DNA from: Vulcanimicrobiota bacterium
Lineage (GTDB): Bacteria; Vulcanimicrobiota; Vulcanimicrobiia; Vulcanimicrobiales; Vulcanimicrobiaceae
Direction of reading: 5' to 3'
Length of the DNA: 64,000 bases
NCBI GenBank assembly: GCA_003151115.1
Contig: PLWS01000001.1
Coordinates: 239,438 to 303,437 of the forward strand
Of the stretch, positions 41,655 to 49,699 are shown one piece after another. Under the pieces are notes generated by a model, which made no database searches, had not been told where the DNA came from, and saw nothing but the letters and a program-made list of their open reading frames with translations. The translations under genes and the position numbers were made by a program. Position 1 is the stretch's first letter, and every line of letters begins with the position of its first letter.

Positions 41655-44423
41655 ATGCGGGCGTATGCATACACGTTGGTCACGACCGCAATCGTGCTCG
41701 TGTTTGCGCTGGCGGAGTGGGGCGCAGAGCGTTTCATTTCCGAACGTTCGCGTGCCGCATCGACGGCGGTCGAGATATCGATCGTTATCATCGCGGCGCT
41801 CGTCTTCCGTCCCGTACATCAGCGGGTCGACCACGCGATTGAGTCCGCGTTCTATAAACGGAAGCGCGAGACGCTCGCTGCGCTCGCGAAATTTCGTCGG
41901 GAACTCACGTCGTTCAGCGATGCCGGCCAGCTGCTGCGGCGCGTCATCGAGGCTGTCGGACAGCATTTGGAGGCGCGCGCTTGCGCGGTCTACGTCCGGC
42001 GCAACGCGTTTCGCGCAGAGGCGTCCTCGTTCGACTCTTCACTCGAAGACGTTCCGCTTGGGGACCCACTGGCGATCCGGCTGCGTTCCAGCGGAACACC
42101 GGCAAAGCTCACATCGCTTCACTCGGCCGCGAGCGGAATCTGGGCGTTCCCGATGACGGCCGCCGGAGATCTCGTTGGTTTTCTTACGGTTGACTCAGCG
42201 AACGAGTACGATGCTGACGAAATGCAGATGCTAGGCGGACTCGCACAGGATCTGGCCGTCGCACTGGGCGCGCTCGATCCGCAGCTGCGACCGCGGACCG
42301 CGCGCGTGCCCAATAATATTCCGGCCAATCTTCCGCGGCTCATCGGCCGCGAACGGGAGCTCGGCGAACTGCATGCCGCGCTTGCGGAATCGCATCTGGT
42401 TACGCTCACGGGCCCGGGCGGCGTCGGAAAAACCAGCGTTGCGCTACGGTGCGCGGCCGATGCGATCGACCGCCGCGCCGACGGTGCGTGGTTCGTCGAT
42501 CTCGCTCCGATCGCAGATGGCGCGCTGATTGTGGCGACTGCTTTGGCCGCGCTCGGCGCGGGTGGCGGCGATCACGATGACGATCTCGAGCGCCTGATCG
42601 AGCATCTGCGGCCGCGCGACGCACTGATCGTGCTGGACAACTGCGAACAGGTGGTCGCGCAAGTATCGAAGGTGGTTGCGCGGATAAGTGCCTCGTGTCC
42701 ACGCGTGACGCTGCTGATCACCAGCCGCGAAGTGCTGCATCTGGAAGGCGAGCAGGTCTACCGCCTGGGCTCTTTGCGCCCGGATGCGGCAGCCGAACTC
42801 TTTGCGCAGCGTGGCGCCGGTGTCGCAGGCAGTTTCGATTTAAACCGGCATGCGGAGACCGTGACAGCAATCTGCGAACGTTTGGACGGCATTCCGCTCG
42901 CGATCGAACTTGCTGCAGCGCGAACCAGTGCGCTCGGCGCCGACGAAATTCTAGAGCGTTTGCGCGAACGTTTTCGTTTGCTTACGAGCGGCTCGCGCGA
43001 TGCGGTGCCGCGCCAACGAACGCTGGCAGCGACGATCGAATGGAGTTACGATCTGCTCGCCCCCGACGAGCAGTCGCTCTTTCGCAGGCTGGCCGCCTTT
43101 CGCGGCAGTTTTTCGCTGGCGGCGGCCGCGGCGGTCTGCGCCTCGGGCGGCATATGCGACGAGTATCGCGTACTCGACGCGCTTACCTCACTCGCGGATA
43201 AATCGCTCGTAACCGTAACGATTGCGCTCGCGACGCGATACCGGTTGCTCGAAACGATCCGGGAATTCGCCGCAGAAAAGGCTGCCGGCAGCAACGACGC
43301 GGCCAGCGCCGCGGCGCAGCACGGCGCATACTTCGCGGCGCTGGCGTCGCAGGCGTACCACGAGTTCGATTCGCAGCTTCCGCCGGGATGGCTCGAACGG
43401 TTGTCGCCCGATCTCGACAACTTCCGCGCGGCCCTGGAGTGGGCGCTCCAAGGTCCGGGCGACCGCCGCGTGGGCGCGCAGACGGCGGCGGACTGCGGCC
43501 CGACCTTCATGCGCTTGGATTTGCTGGCCGAAGGATTGCAGTGGTGCGAGCGAGCGCGTGCGGTAACCGGTCTGGCTCCAGGGACCGCCGGCAGAATCGA
43601 ATACGTCGCTTCTATGATGCACAACAATCTCGGGGAAAACCGTGAAGCGCTGGCGTGCGCGCAGCGCGCTGTTGCGCTCTTGGAACAGACCGCGGACGAG
43701 CGCGGCTTGGTTCGCGCGCTCTCGCAAATCGCTCAGCAACTCTCGCGCGCACAACGCTTTGAAGAAGCTCGCGCGCCGGCAGCCGAAGCGATTCGGCGCG
43801 CGCGGATTCTCGGAGAGCCGCGCGTGCTCATCGCTGTGTTGCGCCGCTGTGCCTACTCACTGCCGGCTGCGGATATTGAAGACGCGCGCGCGCTCTTTTC
43901 GGAAGCGTTGGTCGCGGCGCGCGCGGTCCGCGAGCCCGAGGAGGCGTGCATCGTCCTCGAATGGTGGGCGACGCGCGAAGCCGCCGCCGGGTCTTACGAA
44001 CGCGCCAAATCGCTCGCGCTGGAAGGGCTCAAATGCGCTGGACGCAACGCGCAGATGTCGCTCGAGATTCAACTTGCCGCGTGGACTTTGGCGCTCGGCG
44101 ACGCAGAAGAAGCGGGCGCACATGCGCGCGAGGCGCTGACCCTTGCAGTGCGGGCGCAACATCCGCTCGCCCGCGCGACAGCGCTGGCCTATTACGCGCC
44201 GTTGCACGCCGCGCGCGATGCGCAGGAAGCGGCAATGCTTTTTGGCTACGCGACCAAACGTTTGGAGCAGCTAGAGTGGGAAGTGCAGCCGGATGACGGC
44301 CTGGCGTTAAAAAACGCATCGCACGCCATCGAGGCGCGCCTCCCCGGCGGCGAATTCAAAACCTTGCTTGAGCGCGGCGGGGAATGGACCGAGGAAGAAG
44401 CGCTCGCGGCGGTCGCTCCTTAA
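41655..44423 (+). CDS. Membrane-anchored GAF / NB-ARC (STAND) ATPase / TPR protein
   Basis: The 922-residue protein has two N-terminal hydrophobic spans (about 5-20 and 39-56), a GAF-like domain (about 75-205), then an AfsR/NB-ARC ATPase. The ATPase shows LIGRERELGEL, Walker A GPGGVGKTS, Walker B DALIVLDNC and a GIPLAIELAAAR motif. The rest is tetratricopeptide-like helices to about residue 900. STAND ATPases usually carry a DNA-binding or effector domain; none is evident here. It could act as a signal-responsive scaffold or signal through protein partners. It splits the second copy of the duplicated segment and shows no obvious relation to the genes around it. Confidence 0.8.
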   Translation: MRAYAYTLVTTAIVLVFALAEWGAERFISERSRAASTAVEISIVIIAALVFRPVHQRVDHAIESAFYKRKRETLAALAKFRRELTSFSDAGQLLRRVIEAVGQHLEARACAVYVRRNAFRAEASSFDSSLEDVPLGDPLAIRLRSSGTPAKLTSLHSAASGIWAFPMTAAGDLVGFLTVDSANEYDADEMQMLGGLAQDLAVALGALDPQLRPRTARVPNNIPANLPRLIGRERELGELHAALAESHLVTLTGPGGVGKTSVALRCAADAIDRRADGAWFVDLAPIADGALIVATALAALGAGGGDHDDDLERLIEHLRPRDALIVLDNCEQVVAQVSKVVARISASCPRVTLLITSREVLHLEGEQVYRLGSLRPDAAAELFAQRGAGVAGSFDLNRHAETVTAICERLDGIPLAIELAAARTSALGADEILERLRERFRLLTSGSRDAVPRQRTLAATIEWSYDLLAPDEQSLFRRLAAFRGSFSLAAAAAVCASGGICDEYRVLDALTSLADKSLVTVTIALATRYRLLETIREFAAEKAAGSNDAASAAAQHGAYFAALASQAYHEFDSQLPPGWLERLSPDLDNFRAALEWALQGPGDRRVGAQTAADCGPTFMRLDLLAEGLQWCERARAVTGLAPGTAGRIEYVASMMHNNLGENREALACAQRAVALLEQTADERGLVRALSQIAQQLSRAQRFEEARAPAAEAIRRARILGEPRVLIAVLRRCAYSLPAADIEDARALFSEALVAARAVREPEEACIVLEWWATREAAAGSYERAKSLALEGLKCAGRNAQMSLEIQLAAWTLALGDAEEAGAHAREALTLAVRAQHPLARATALAYYAPLHAARDAQEAAMLFGYATKRLEQLEWEVQPDDGLALKNASHAIEARLPGGEFKTLLERGGEWTEEEALAAVAP

Positions 44424-44424
44424 G

Positions 44425-44919
44425 TCAGCACTGAGCAGGGAAACTGAACGGTCGCACCGCGCTTGTGATCGTATCGGTGCATTCCTGGTTGAGCGTATAA
44501 GTACCGGAGTCGCCCGAACATCCGGTGACAGGCGTGAACGAGCCGGTTATGATCGCCGTGGTTCCGGTATTGTTATATGTGCCGGTCGTCGAAAACGTGC
44601 AGGTCGTGCCGCTCGGGTAGTTGATAACCATCGCGCCACTCAGCGCATTCGACGAAGCGATGGTCAGCGATATTTGTGCGGTGATGCCGCCGCCGGGCGT
44701 CGCCGCGTTGATGGCGCCGCCAGCGTTGGAACCGTGCTGCGCGAGGGTCGTCGTCGCGTTGCCGGTGCCCGCGATCCCGTCGTGAAACGTGCCGTTATAG
44801 TCGCCGGAAATATTGGATGTCTGCGCGATAGGCGCCGGCGTGCTCGATCCGTTACAGCCCGTGAGAACGAGGCAGCTCGCTATCGCTACCGGGCCAAAAG
44901 TTTGCAAGAATTTCCTCAT
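44425..44919 (-). CDS. Lipoprotein of unknown function
   Basis: The 164-residue protein has a clear lipobox (SCLVLTGC) and a Ser/Thr/Gly-rich beta structure with repeated short strands (YNGTFHDGIAGTGNATTTL, MVINYPSGTTCTFSTTGTYNN) ending in cysteines that could pair. The family is not recognised. It is convergent with the STAND protein, one base apart. An inverted repeat lies upstream (44948-44972). Confidence 0.75.
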   Translation of the reverse strand: MRKFLQTFGPVAIASCLVLTGCNGSSTPAPIAQTSNISGDYNGTFHDGIAGTGNATTTLAQHGSNAGGAINAATPGGGITAQISLTIASSNALSGAMVINYPSGTTCTFSTTGTYNNTGTTAIITGSFTPVTGCSGDSGTYTLNQECTDTITSAVRPFSFPAQC

Positions 44920-44947
44920 CGCCCGTCATCTTTGAGGCCCGGTGCCT

Positions 44948-44972
44948 GCCTGCCTGTTTTTTGCAGGCAGGC
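44948..44972. other. Perfect 9-bp hairpin upstream of the lipoprotein gene
   Basis: GCCTGCCTG and CAGGCAGGC pair around a seven-base loop that contains six thymines. It lies between the lipoprotein start (minus) and the remnant propeller gene (plus). No U-tract follows on either strand, so it is not a typical terminator. It may be a repeat-borne stem or a protein site. Confidence 0.45.
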
Positions 44973-45004
44973 TTGACTCGGGGGGGGGCTCAAGGACTTG
45001 TGTT

Positions 45005-45218
45005 ATGAATACGCGATCCGTTCGACCGTTGGCCGCGCGCTTGCGGCTCGCACTCATCGTCGTTTCGATGGGTCGCGCCGATCAACTTCGCAATCAACGA
45101 TCTCGCGGAGAGCGATATAAGCAATTCTGTTTCTGTATTTCTCTACGCCAACTCGAATCCGTTTGAGACCATCACGAGCGGTATGGCCGGGCCATTCGGG
45201 ATTGCCGCCTCGCATTAA
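45005..45218 (+). pseudogene. NHL propeller lipoprotein gene reduced to its two ends by internal deletion
   Basis: The 5' part encodes a signal-like start (ATG at 45005, MNTRSVRPLAARLRLALIV). From about 45077 the DNA encodes, in a different frame, APINFAIN-DLAESDISNSVSVFLYANSNPF and ends GIAASH-stop at 45218. This matches the last 45 codons of the intact gene at 39142-40140. The middle (most of the propeller) is gone and the two parts are out of frame, so no product is expected. Confidence 0.82.
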
Positions 45219-45264
45219 CGTGCAGCTTGAATGGCACGAGGCGGCCGTATCAAGCCGAACGAGC

Positions 45265-45870
45265 TCACCGTGTCAACGAGGTGGCCGTAACATTTAGTTT
45301 AGTAATGTGGCCGTCCGTGGTCACGGTTACAGCGCCGCTTTCGTCCGTTCGGTAGATCCGCACGCCGAAGCGCTGGAGAGTATCGAGCGTTGAAGACGCC
45401 GGGTGGCCGAAGAGATTATGCCGCCCGACCGAGATGATCGCGTACGCCGGGTGCACCGCACTTACGAACGCGGGCGTCGAGCTGTAGGCGGACCCGTGAT
45501 GTCCGACCTTGAGGACATTGGGACATTGGCGCGTAAATCGCTTCCCTCCGATAAGAACCGCTGCTCGGCTTCAGCGCCGGCGTCACCGGTGAAGAGCATG
45601 CGAAAGTTGCCGTACTGCAAGATGAAGGCAAGCGAGTTGTTGTTGATATCGTTTCGCGTGTGGCTGAGAAGCGGGAGAGAAGGGCCGATGAACGTCAGCG
45701 TGAGGCCGTCATCGGTTCGCCAGACAGTGCCCGCTCGCGGATAGACGATGGGTGTGCTGTCAGCTTTAGCGACTTGCAGCGCGTCATTGTACGCGAAGCC
45801 GGCGTAACGCTGGCCGCTGTCGGCGAATTCGCTTGTCGGAAAAACGCGAAGGACCGGGGCGATTCCACCT
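45265..45870 (-). pseudogene. ComEC-like metallo-beta-lactamase fragment (copy B), frameshifted
   Basis: Reading the minus strand from 45870 gives RYAGFAYNDALQ, GLTLTFIGPSLPLLSHTRNDINNNSLAF and MLFTGDAGAEAEQRFL, the ComEC metallo-beta-lactamase domain. A tandem duplication of 8 bases (AATGTCCC then AATGTCCTC, near 45520) shifts the frame just before LKVGHHGS; the remainder continues in another frame to 45265. The N-terminal membrane part is missing, as in copy A. This copy is longer than copy A and closer to the ancestor. Confidence 0.8.
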
Positions 45871-45908
45871 GCATGATCGCATAAAGAATTTAATGCGAGC
45901 TAGGACAG
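45861..45908. repeat. 48-bp direct repeat (copy B)
   Basis: This is identical to 40404-40451. Here it joins the 5' truncation of the longer ComEC-like fragment to the 3' end of the longer gene X copy, confirming that both copies descend from one already truncated arrangement. Confidence 0.9.
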
Positions 45909-46257
45909 GTCAAGAACCGTTTGGCCATATTTGCGAAGGGAATCCAACTGGTGTCAATATCCGGGAAGCGCCAAGGATTCGTGCGCAGTTCGCTGTCCAG
46001 CGCCTCTTCCAGCGTGTAGCGCTTTCCGCGAAGTAGTTTCCCGTAACCTTCACCATATTCTCTGAGCAACAAATCGACAAACGAGGGACCCGGCACAATC
46101 GCTCCCGATTCAGGCTCCGCTTAAAGCCCAGGGTTTTGAAACGCTCCGCTTCGTACGGGTACAGCGCGTGATGAAGATCGTTCAGAAGTCGGTCGCACGT
46201 CCTCTCATCCTCCCTGTCGAAGAGCTCTCCCAACGCATGTCTGATGAGCTCAACCAC
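45890..46257 (-). pseudogene. Unknown gene X (copy B), single frameshift
   Basis: One frame starts at ATG 46257 (MVELIRHALGELFDREDER...YPYEAERFKTLGF) and a second frame continues EPESGAIVPGPSFVDLLLREYGEGYG...TLEEALDSELRTNPWRF and SWIPFANMA to 45890. The frames join if one base is restored near TTTAAGCGG (about 46120), giving about 115 residues. No family is recognised. A remnant of its 3' end is seen at 40454-40582. Confidence 0.65.
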
Positions 46258-46278
46258 ACGGGACTATTCGGTAGCGGT

Positions 46279-46328
46279 GGACTGGCCGGGACCCCTGAGT
46301 TCGGGTTCGGAATCCCGTTGGGGTTACG
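46279..46328. repeat. tRNA 3'-end fragment, degenerate copy 1
   Basis: GGACTGGCCGGGACCCCTGA, then a TTCGGGTTCG-GAATCCCG T-arm-like piece and GTTGGGGTTACGA. Compared with copy 2 (49546-49595) it has an extra G in the T-loop and changes in the acceptor end (GTTACGA for GCTACCA). The terminator hairpin of copy 2 is absent. It forms the left edge of the first cassette. Confidence 0.75.
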
Positions 46329-46454
46329 ATCCAAGACCCCGCTTTTATAGAGTTCTTTTTTAATTCATTCTCGCTACCCCAACGTGAATGCGATGACGCT
46401 TGAACGTTACGCGCCACACAAGGGTCGCTAAGCGTTTGCTCGAAGTGCGCGGCG

Positions 46455-47177
46455 TTGTCGAAATTCATCCCCATACTCGTCGTGACACTGTATATTCTCG
46501 CACAAGGCGCTGCCTTTGCGGCCGAATGCCGGCCGCACCGCAGCGCATCGCTTCTGCTTGCGAAATCCGTAGGCGACGTATACAATCAACTCGCAAGCGA
46601 TGGCGACGAACTGCCGAACTCGTATTTTGCAAAATTGACAATCTTGGGATCCGCATACGCATATACGGTGCAAACGCACCGTAGCACGTACGATACACAG
46701 CATGCCAGCGCGAATACGCTTACGGGCGTCCATACAATCGCCGGGCCAACGATCTCAATTCCATGGTTCATAGCCACCGACGAAACCTCCGAAGCCCGGG
46801 CTGCACGTTGCCTCGGAGTTCTTGGCCTGTACGCCGGAGCCGGCATCGTGCGGACGTCCTCGAATTACGGCTATCCGCTTGGCTACGAGCATCTTCAAGC
46901 AGCGGGGATCGGGTTGGAACGCTTCGCCGATGCAAACCGACGCTTCGATCTCTTCGGAGCACTCTACTACTATCCCGCGGCGTCGGGCGTGTACGGTGGC
47001 ACGCGCCTTTCATTTACGATCGTAACGTTTGACGGCGGATTTCGTCTGCGGCTGGGTTCTTCAAATACCGGCTTAATTGTCGGACTGTATCAGGAAATGC
47101 GCTCGCTGCACCCGGGAACGCGCACGGGCCAGATGATTCGCGTCGCCCCGTACATCGGGCTGCAGCTTATGCGATAA
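46455..47177 (+). CDS. Secreted protein of unknown function
   Basis: The 240-residue product has a signal peptide (FIPILVVTLYILAQGAAFAA, cut before ECRPH), followed by a region with many Tyr, Gly and Ala residues and beta strands typical of small outer-membrane or porin-like proteins (GVLGLYAGAGIV, DLFGALYYYPAASGVYGGTRLSF, GFRLRLGSSNTGLIVGLYQEMRS, IRVAPYIGLQLMR). The C-terminal strand could be a barrel-closing strand, although Phe is not the last residue. The start is a TTG with no clear ribosome binding site. It lies inside the first tRNA-fragment-bounded cassette. Confidence 0.62.
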   Translation: MSKFIPILVVTLYILAQGAAFAAECRPHRSASLLLAKSVGDVYNQLASDGDELPNSYFAKLTILGSAYAYTVQTHRSTYDTQHASANTLTGVHTIAGPTISIPWFIATDETSEARAARCLGVLGLYAGAGIVRTSSNYGYPLGYEHLQAAGIGLERFADANRRFDLFGALYYYPAASGVYGGTRLSFTIVTFDGGFRLRLGSSNTGLIVGLYQEMRSLHPGTRTGQMIRVAPYIGLQLMR

Positions 47178-47179
47178 TC

Positions 47180-48862
47180 CTAAGGTTGGATACGGCCGAT
47201 CTTAGCATTATTGAATTCCGTGAACCACATGCCCCCGTCCGAACCGGCCGCGATACCCCGCACCGAAGCGTTTATTGGAAGGCTAGAGTACTCGGTTACC
47301 GTGCCGCCGGTTGTGATCCGGCCGATCCGGTTAACGGCGGTGCCCATAGTCTGTTCGGTGAACCAAAGGGCGCCGTCAGGACCGGCCGCGATACCATCCG
47401 CAGAAGTGCTCGCAGAAATCCCGGCAGAGTATTCGGTGATTGCTCCGGCGGTTGTAATTCGGCCGATTCGACCGACGTTCGTGGGCGCGCCGGTGAATTC
47501 TGTAAACCACAGGGCACCATCCGAACCAGACGCGATAAAACCTGGGGCGGCGCCGGCAGACATCCCGGCCGAGTACAGGGTGATTGTGCCAGTCGTCGTG
47601 ATCCGGCCGATTGCGTTGGAGACTGGGATAGCACAACTTTGAGTGAACCAAAGGGCACCGTCCGGGCCGGCCGTGATATCCACCGGCCCGCCTGAACAGT
47701 AGGGCCCGACCGTATATTCCGTGATTGTACCGCTAGTTGTTATCCGGCCGATTACATTGTTATGTGATTCCGTGAACCATAGCGCACCGTCCGGACCGGC
47801 CGCGATACGAAACGGCTGAGGACGCGGTAACTGCGTCATGCCTGCCGAGTATTCGGTGACGGCGCCACTGGTTGTGATGCGGCCGATCCGGGCGAGAGTG
47901 CTGTTGTTTTCAGTAAACCAGAGGGCACCGTCCGGACCGGCTGTGATGCCTGCCGGGATAGAGCCCGCGGAAATCCCAGTCGAATAAACAGTGACTGCGC
48001 CACTGGTCGTGATCCGAGCCACCCGGTCGTTGAACGTGGTGAACCAAAGGGCGCCATCCGGGCCGGCCGCGATATCGTCCGGATTGGTCGGAACCCCGCT
48101 CGCGTACTCCGTAATCGTACCGGTGGGAAGATTGACGGTCAGAGTCGCTTGGCCCGAGGTCGCGCCTGTGGCGTTTGCGGTAATCGTCGGACTGGAGATC
48201 GCAGCCCCGTTGTAGCTCAGCGTAATTCCCGATGTCGGCGCAGTGAGCGAACTCTGCGAGAGGTGCGTTGCGCCCGAGCTGTCCGAATCCGCAAGGTTGA
48301 CCGTAAGCGCGCTGCCGCTGGCATCGACGTAAACGCCGGGCGCGATGATCGTGTTGCCGTCCGCATCGAGCGCATTAACCGTGACGTTGACGGTGGTCGA
48401 CGTTCCGGAGGTGACGGTGCTCGGACTTACCACAACCGAGGTCGAGGTGACGACGCCGTTAAAGGTCACGCTGACGCTGTTGGCTTGATCGATCGCGATC
48501 GTTTGGGTCAGCGTTCCGGTCGAGAGCAAATTCCCGCCCGCGTTTTGCGCGTCGTAGAGTTTGACGGCGAACGTGTCGCTGCCGATCGGCGCTAAAACTT
48601 GCGCGCTGCAGCTGCTCGTACAGTTGACGACCGTCGGCGTACCGGCGCTTCCCCCGCTCGGCGTGACGGCGATCGACGCAGATTTCGTCGACGCCGAAAT
48701 GTATTTCGGGCTTATTCCACTCGAGCTGGGAACAACGATGTGGAACTCGACCGTTGCCATCCGCACTTGTCCGGACGTAGGCACTGCGCTACCACCGGAG
48801 CTACCGCAACCGGGCGCGAGAATCAGCAAACCGATGACAAAACTGCGGAGGAATATTTTCAT
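47180..48862 (-). CDS. Virginiamycin-B-lyase-like beta-propeller lipoprotein with N-terminal Ig-like domains
   Basis: The 560-residue protein has a signal peptide with Cys near residue 19 (LAPGCGSSGG), two Ig-like/adhesion-type beta domains (about 35-265), then seven repeats of about 42 residues with the core AAGPDGALWFTE...IGRITTSG-ITEYS. The repeats match Vgb (streptogramin lyase)-type propellers. In true Vgb lyases catalytic His/Glu residues lie in the blades; these are not evident, so a carbohydrate- or ligand-binding propeller is more likely. The ATG at 48860-48862 overlaps the upstream lipoprotein stop by one base (TGATG). Confidence 0.82.
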   Translation of the reverse strand: MKIFLRSFVIGLLILAPGCGSSGGSAVPTSGQVRMATVEFHIVVPSSSGISPKYISASTKSASIAVTPSGGSAGTPTVVNCTSSCSAQVLAPIGSDTFAVKLYDAQNAGGNLLSTGTLTQTIAIDQANSVSVTFNGVVTSTSVVVSPSTVTSGTSTTVNVTVNALDADGNTIIAPGVYVDASGSALTVNLADSDSSGATHLSQSSLTAPTSGITLSYNGAAISSPTITANATGATSGQATLTVNLPTGTITEYASGVPTNPDDIAAGPDGALWFTTFNDRVARITTSGAVTVYSTGISAGSIPAGITAGPDGALWFTENNSTLARIGRITTSGAVTEYSAGMTQLPRPQPFRIAAGPDGALWFTESHNNVIGRITTSGTITEYTVGPYCSGGPVDITAGPDGALWFTQSCAIPVSNAIGRITTTGTITLYSAGMSAGAAPGFIASGSDGALWFTEFTGAPTNVGRIGRITTAGAITEYSAGISASTSADGIAAGPDGALWFTEQTMGTAVNRIGRITTGGTVTEYSSLPINASVRGIAAGSDGGMWFTEFNNAKIGRIQP

Positions 48863-49392
48863 CACTGACCCCCTACCGTAGTGGTGGTGACATCGACGGT
48901 GAGCGTCGCGGTCTGCCCATTCCCTCCCGTGATTGTAAACGTACAATGTCCGGCCGCTACTGGCGTAATCGTGAACGACGCGCCGGTCGCCGGGGATGCC
49001 GTCACGATACCGCTGCATGAGTTCGTTTGCCCGGCCGCCGCAGTCGAAATGGTGAACGCTCCGCTGTAATTGCTCTGGGACGGGGTGACGGTCTGCGCGT
49101 TTGACGCGCCGGTTCCGAGGAACGAAATGCTCGACGAGGGCAGAGTGACGGATCCCGGCGTCGGGGTGGGCGTCGGGGTGGGCGTCGGTGTGGGCGTCGG
49201 TGTGGGCGTTGGCGTCGGTGTGGGCGTTGGCGTCGGTGTGGGCGTTGGCGTGGGCGTCGGCGTGGGCGTTGGTGTCGGCGACGCAGTGGGCGGAACAGCC
49301 GTCGCGTTCCCGCCCGAGCCGCTGCACTGGACCAACGTCACAGAAAAAGCCGCAAAAGCTACTAGGCTAAACAGCGAGCGCCCGAATTTCAT
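48862..49392 (-). CDS. Lipoprotein with a long Pro-Thr linker
   Basis: This 176-residue secreted lipoprotein has Cys near residue 23 ([10 protein letters not shown]), a 41-residue Pro-Thr dipeptide tract (39-79) and a C-terminal Ig-like domain of about 90 residues with two cysteines. The PT tract is a stiff, probably O-glycosylated spacer holding the Ig-like domain away from the membrane. It is coupled to the propeller gene downstream. Confidence 0.78.
   Translation of the reverse strand: MKFGRSLFSLVAFAAFSVTLVQCSGSGGNATAVPPTASPTPTPTPTPTPTPTPTPTPTPTPTPTPTPTPTPTPTPTPTPGSVTLPSSSISFLGTGASNAQTVTPSQSNYSGAFTISTAAAGQTNSCSGIVTASPATGASFTITPVAAGHCTFTITGGNGQTATLTVDVTTTTVGGQ
49156..49278. repeat. Hexanucleotide minisatellite encoding (Pro-Thr)n
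   Basis: The plus strand reads as variants of GTGGGC and GTCGGT/GTTGGC repeated about twenty times. On the minus strand this encodes alternating Pro and Thr. Such tracts change length by slippage in multiples of six bases without a frameshift, so linker length may vary between strains. Confidence 0.9.
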
Positions 49393-49545
49393 CAGCCCCC
49401 ACTCTCAGAAAGGCACGTTTAGCGACTGCGTACTCACAACCTTTTCGCTTTACCAACGTCGGCGATGTTAGCAGTCGCCGCTTCGGTTAAGTCTTTTAGG
49501 CGGTACTAGACAATTGTTGCGAGTCGGCGCCTAATGGGACGGTAG

Positions 49546-49645
49546 GGACTGGCCGGGACCCCTGTGTTCGGGTTCGAATCCCGTTGGGGCTACCAATAAG
49601 AGCTCGATTTCATCGAGCTCTTTCCTTATATATACCAAGTGATTG
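49546..49645. repeat. tRNA 3'-end fragment copy 2 with its terminator
   Basis: GGACTGGCCGGGACCCCTGT, then a T-arm-like TTCGGGTTCGAATCCCG, the acceptor 3' strand and CCA (TTGGGGCTACCA, ending at 49595), followed by the hairpin at 49600-49620. A matching 5' tRNA half is not found upstream, so this is a fragment rather than a gene. Together with copies 1 and 3 it divides the region into two cassettes, as expected for integration at the 3' end of a tRNA gene. Confidence 0.82.
49600..49623 (+). terminator. Terminator hairpin downstream of the tRNA fragment
   Basis: GAGCTCGAT, loop TTC and ATCGAGCTC form a perfect 9-bp stem followed by TTTCCTT. It follows the CCA end directly, as a tRNA gene terminator would. 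The equivalent in copy 3 (about 52058-52080) has two changes in the stem. Confidence 0.8.
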
Positions 49646-49699
49646 GCTCGCCATCTTACAGAATGACACATCGGCGAATCGGTCCCGGTTTTGCTGGCC

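Noticed and set aside
44974-45006. TTGACT ... TGTTAT promoter before the propeller remnant
   Set aside because: Spacing is again 21 bases and the run of nine G residues between the boxes makes it unlikely.
49141-49290. CRISPR-like array at the regular repeats near 49.2 kb
   Set aside because: Units are six bases with no spacers; it is a coding minisatellite.
47180-49327. A longer minus-strand frame (715 codons) that extends the propeller gene through the minisatellite
   Set aside because: The extra part reads His/Ala/Asp/Thr repeats from the wrong frame of the Pro-Thr tract; the lipoprotein start at 48862 has a signal peptide and overlaps the upstream stop.
49546-49595. A complete tRNA gene at copy 2
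   Set aside because: The T-arm, acceptor 3' strand and CCA are there, but no matching 5' acceptor strand, D-arm or anticodon arm precedes them.
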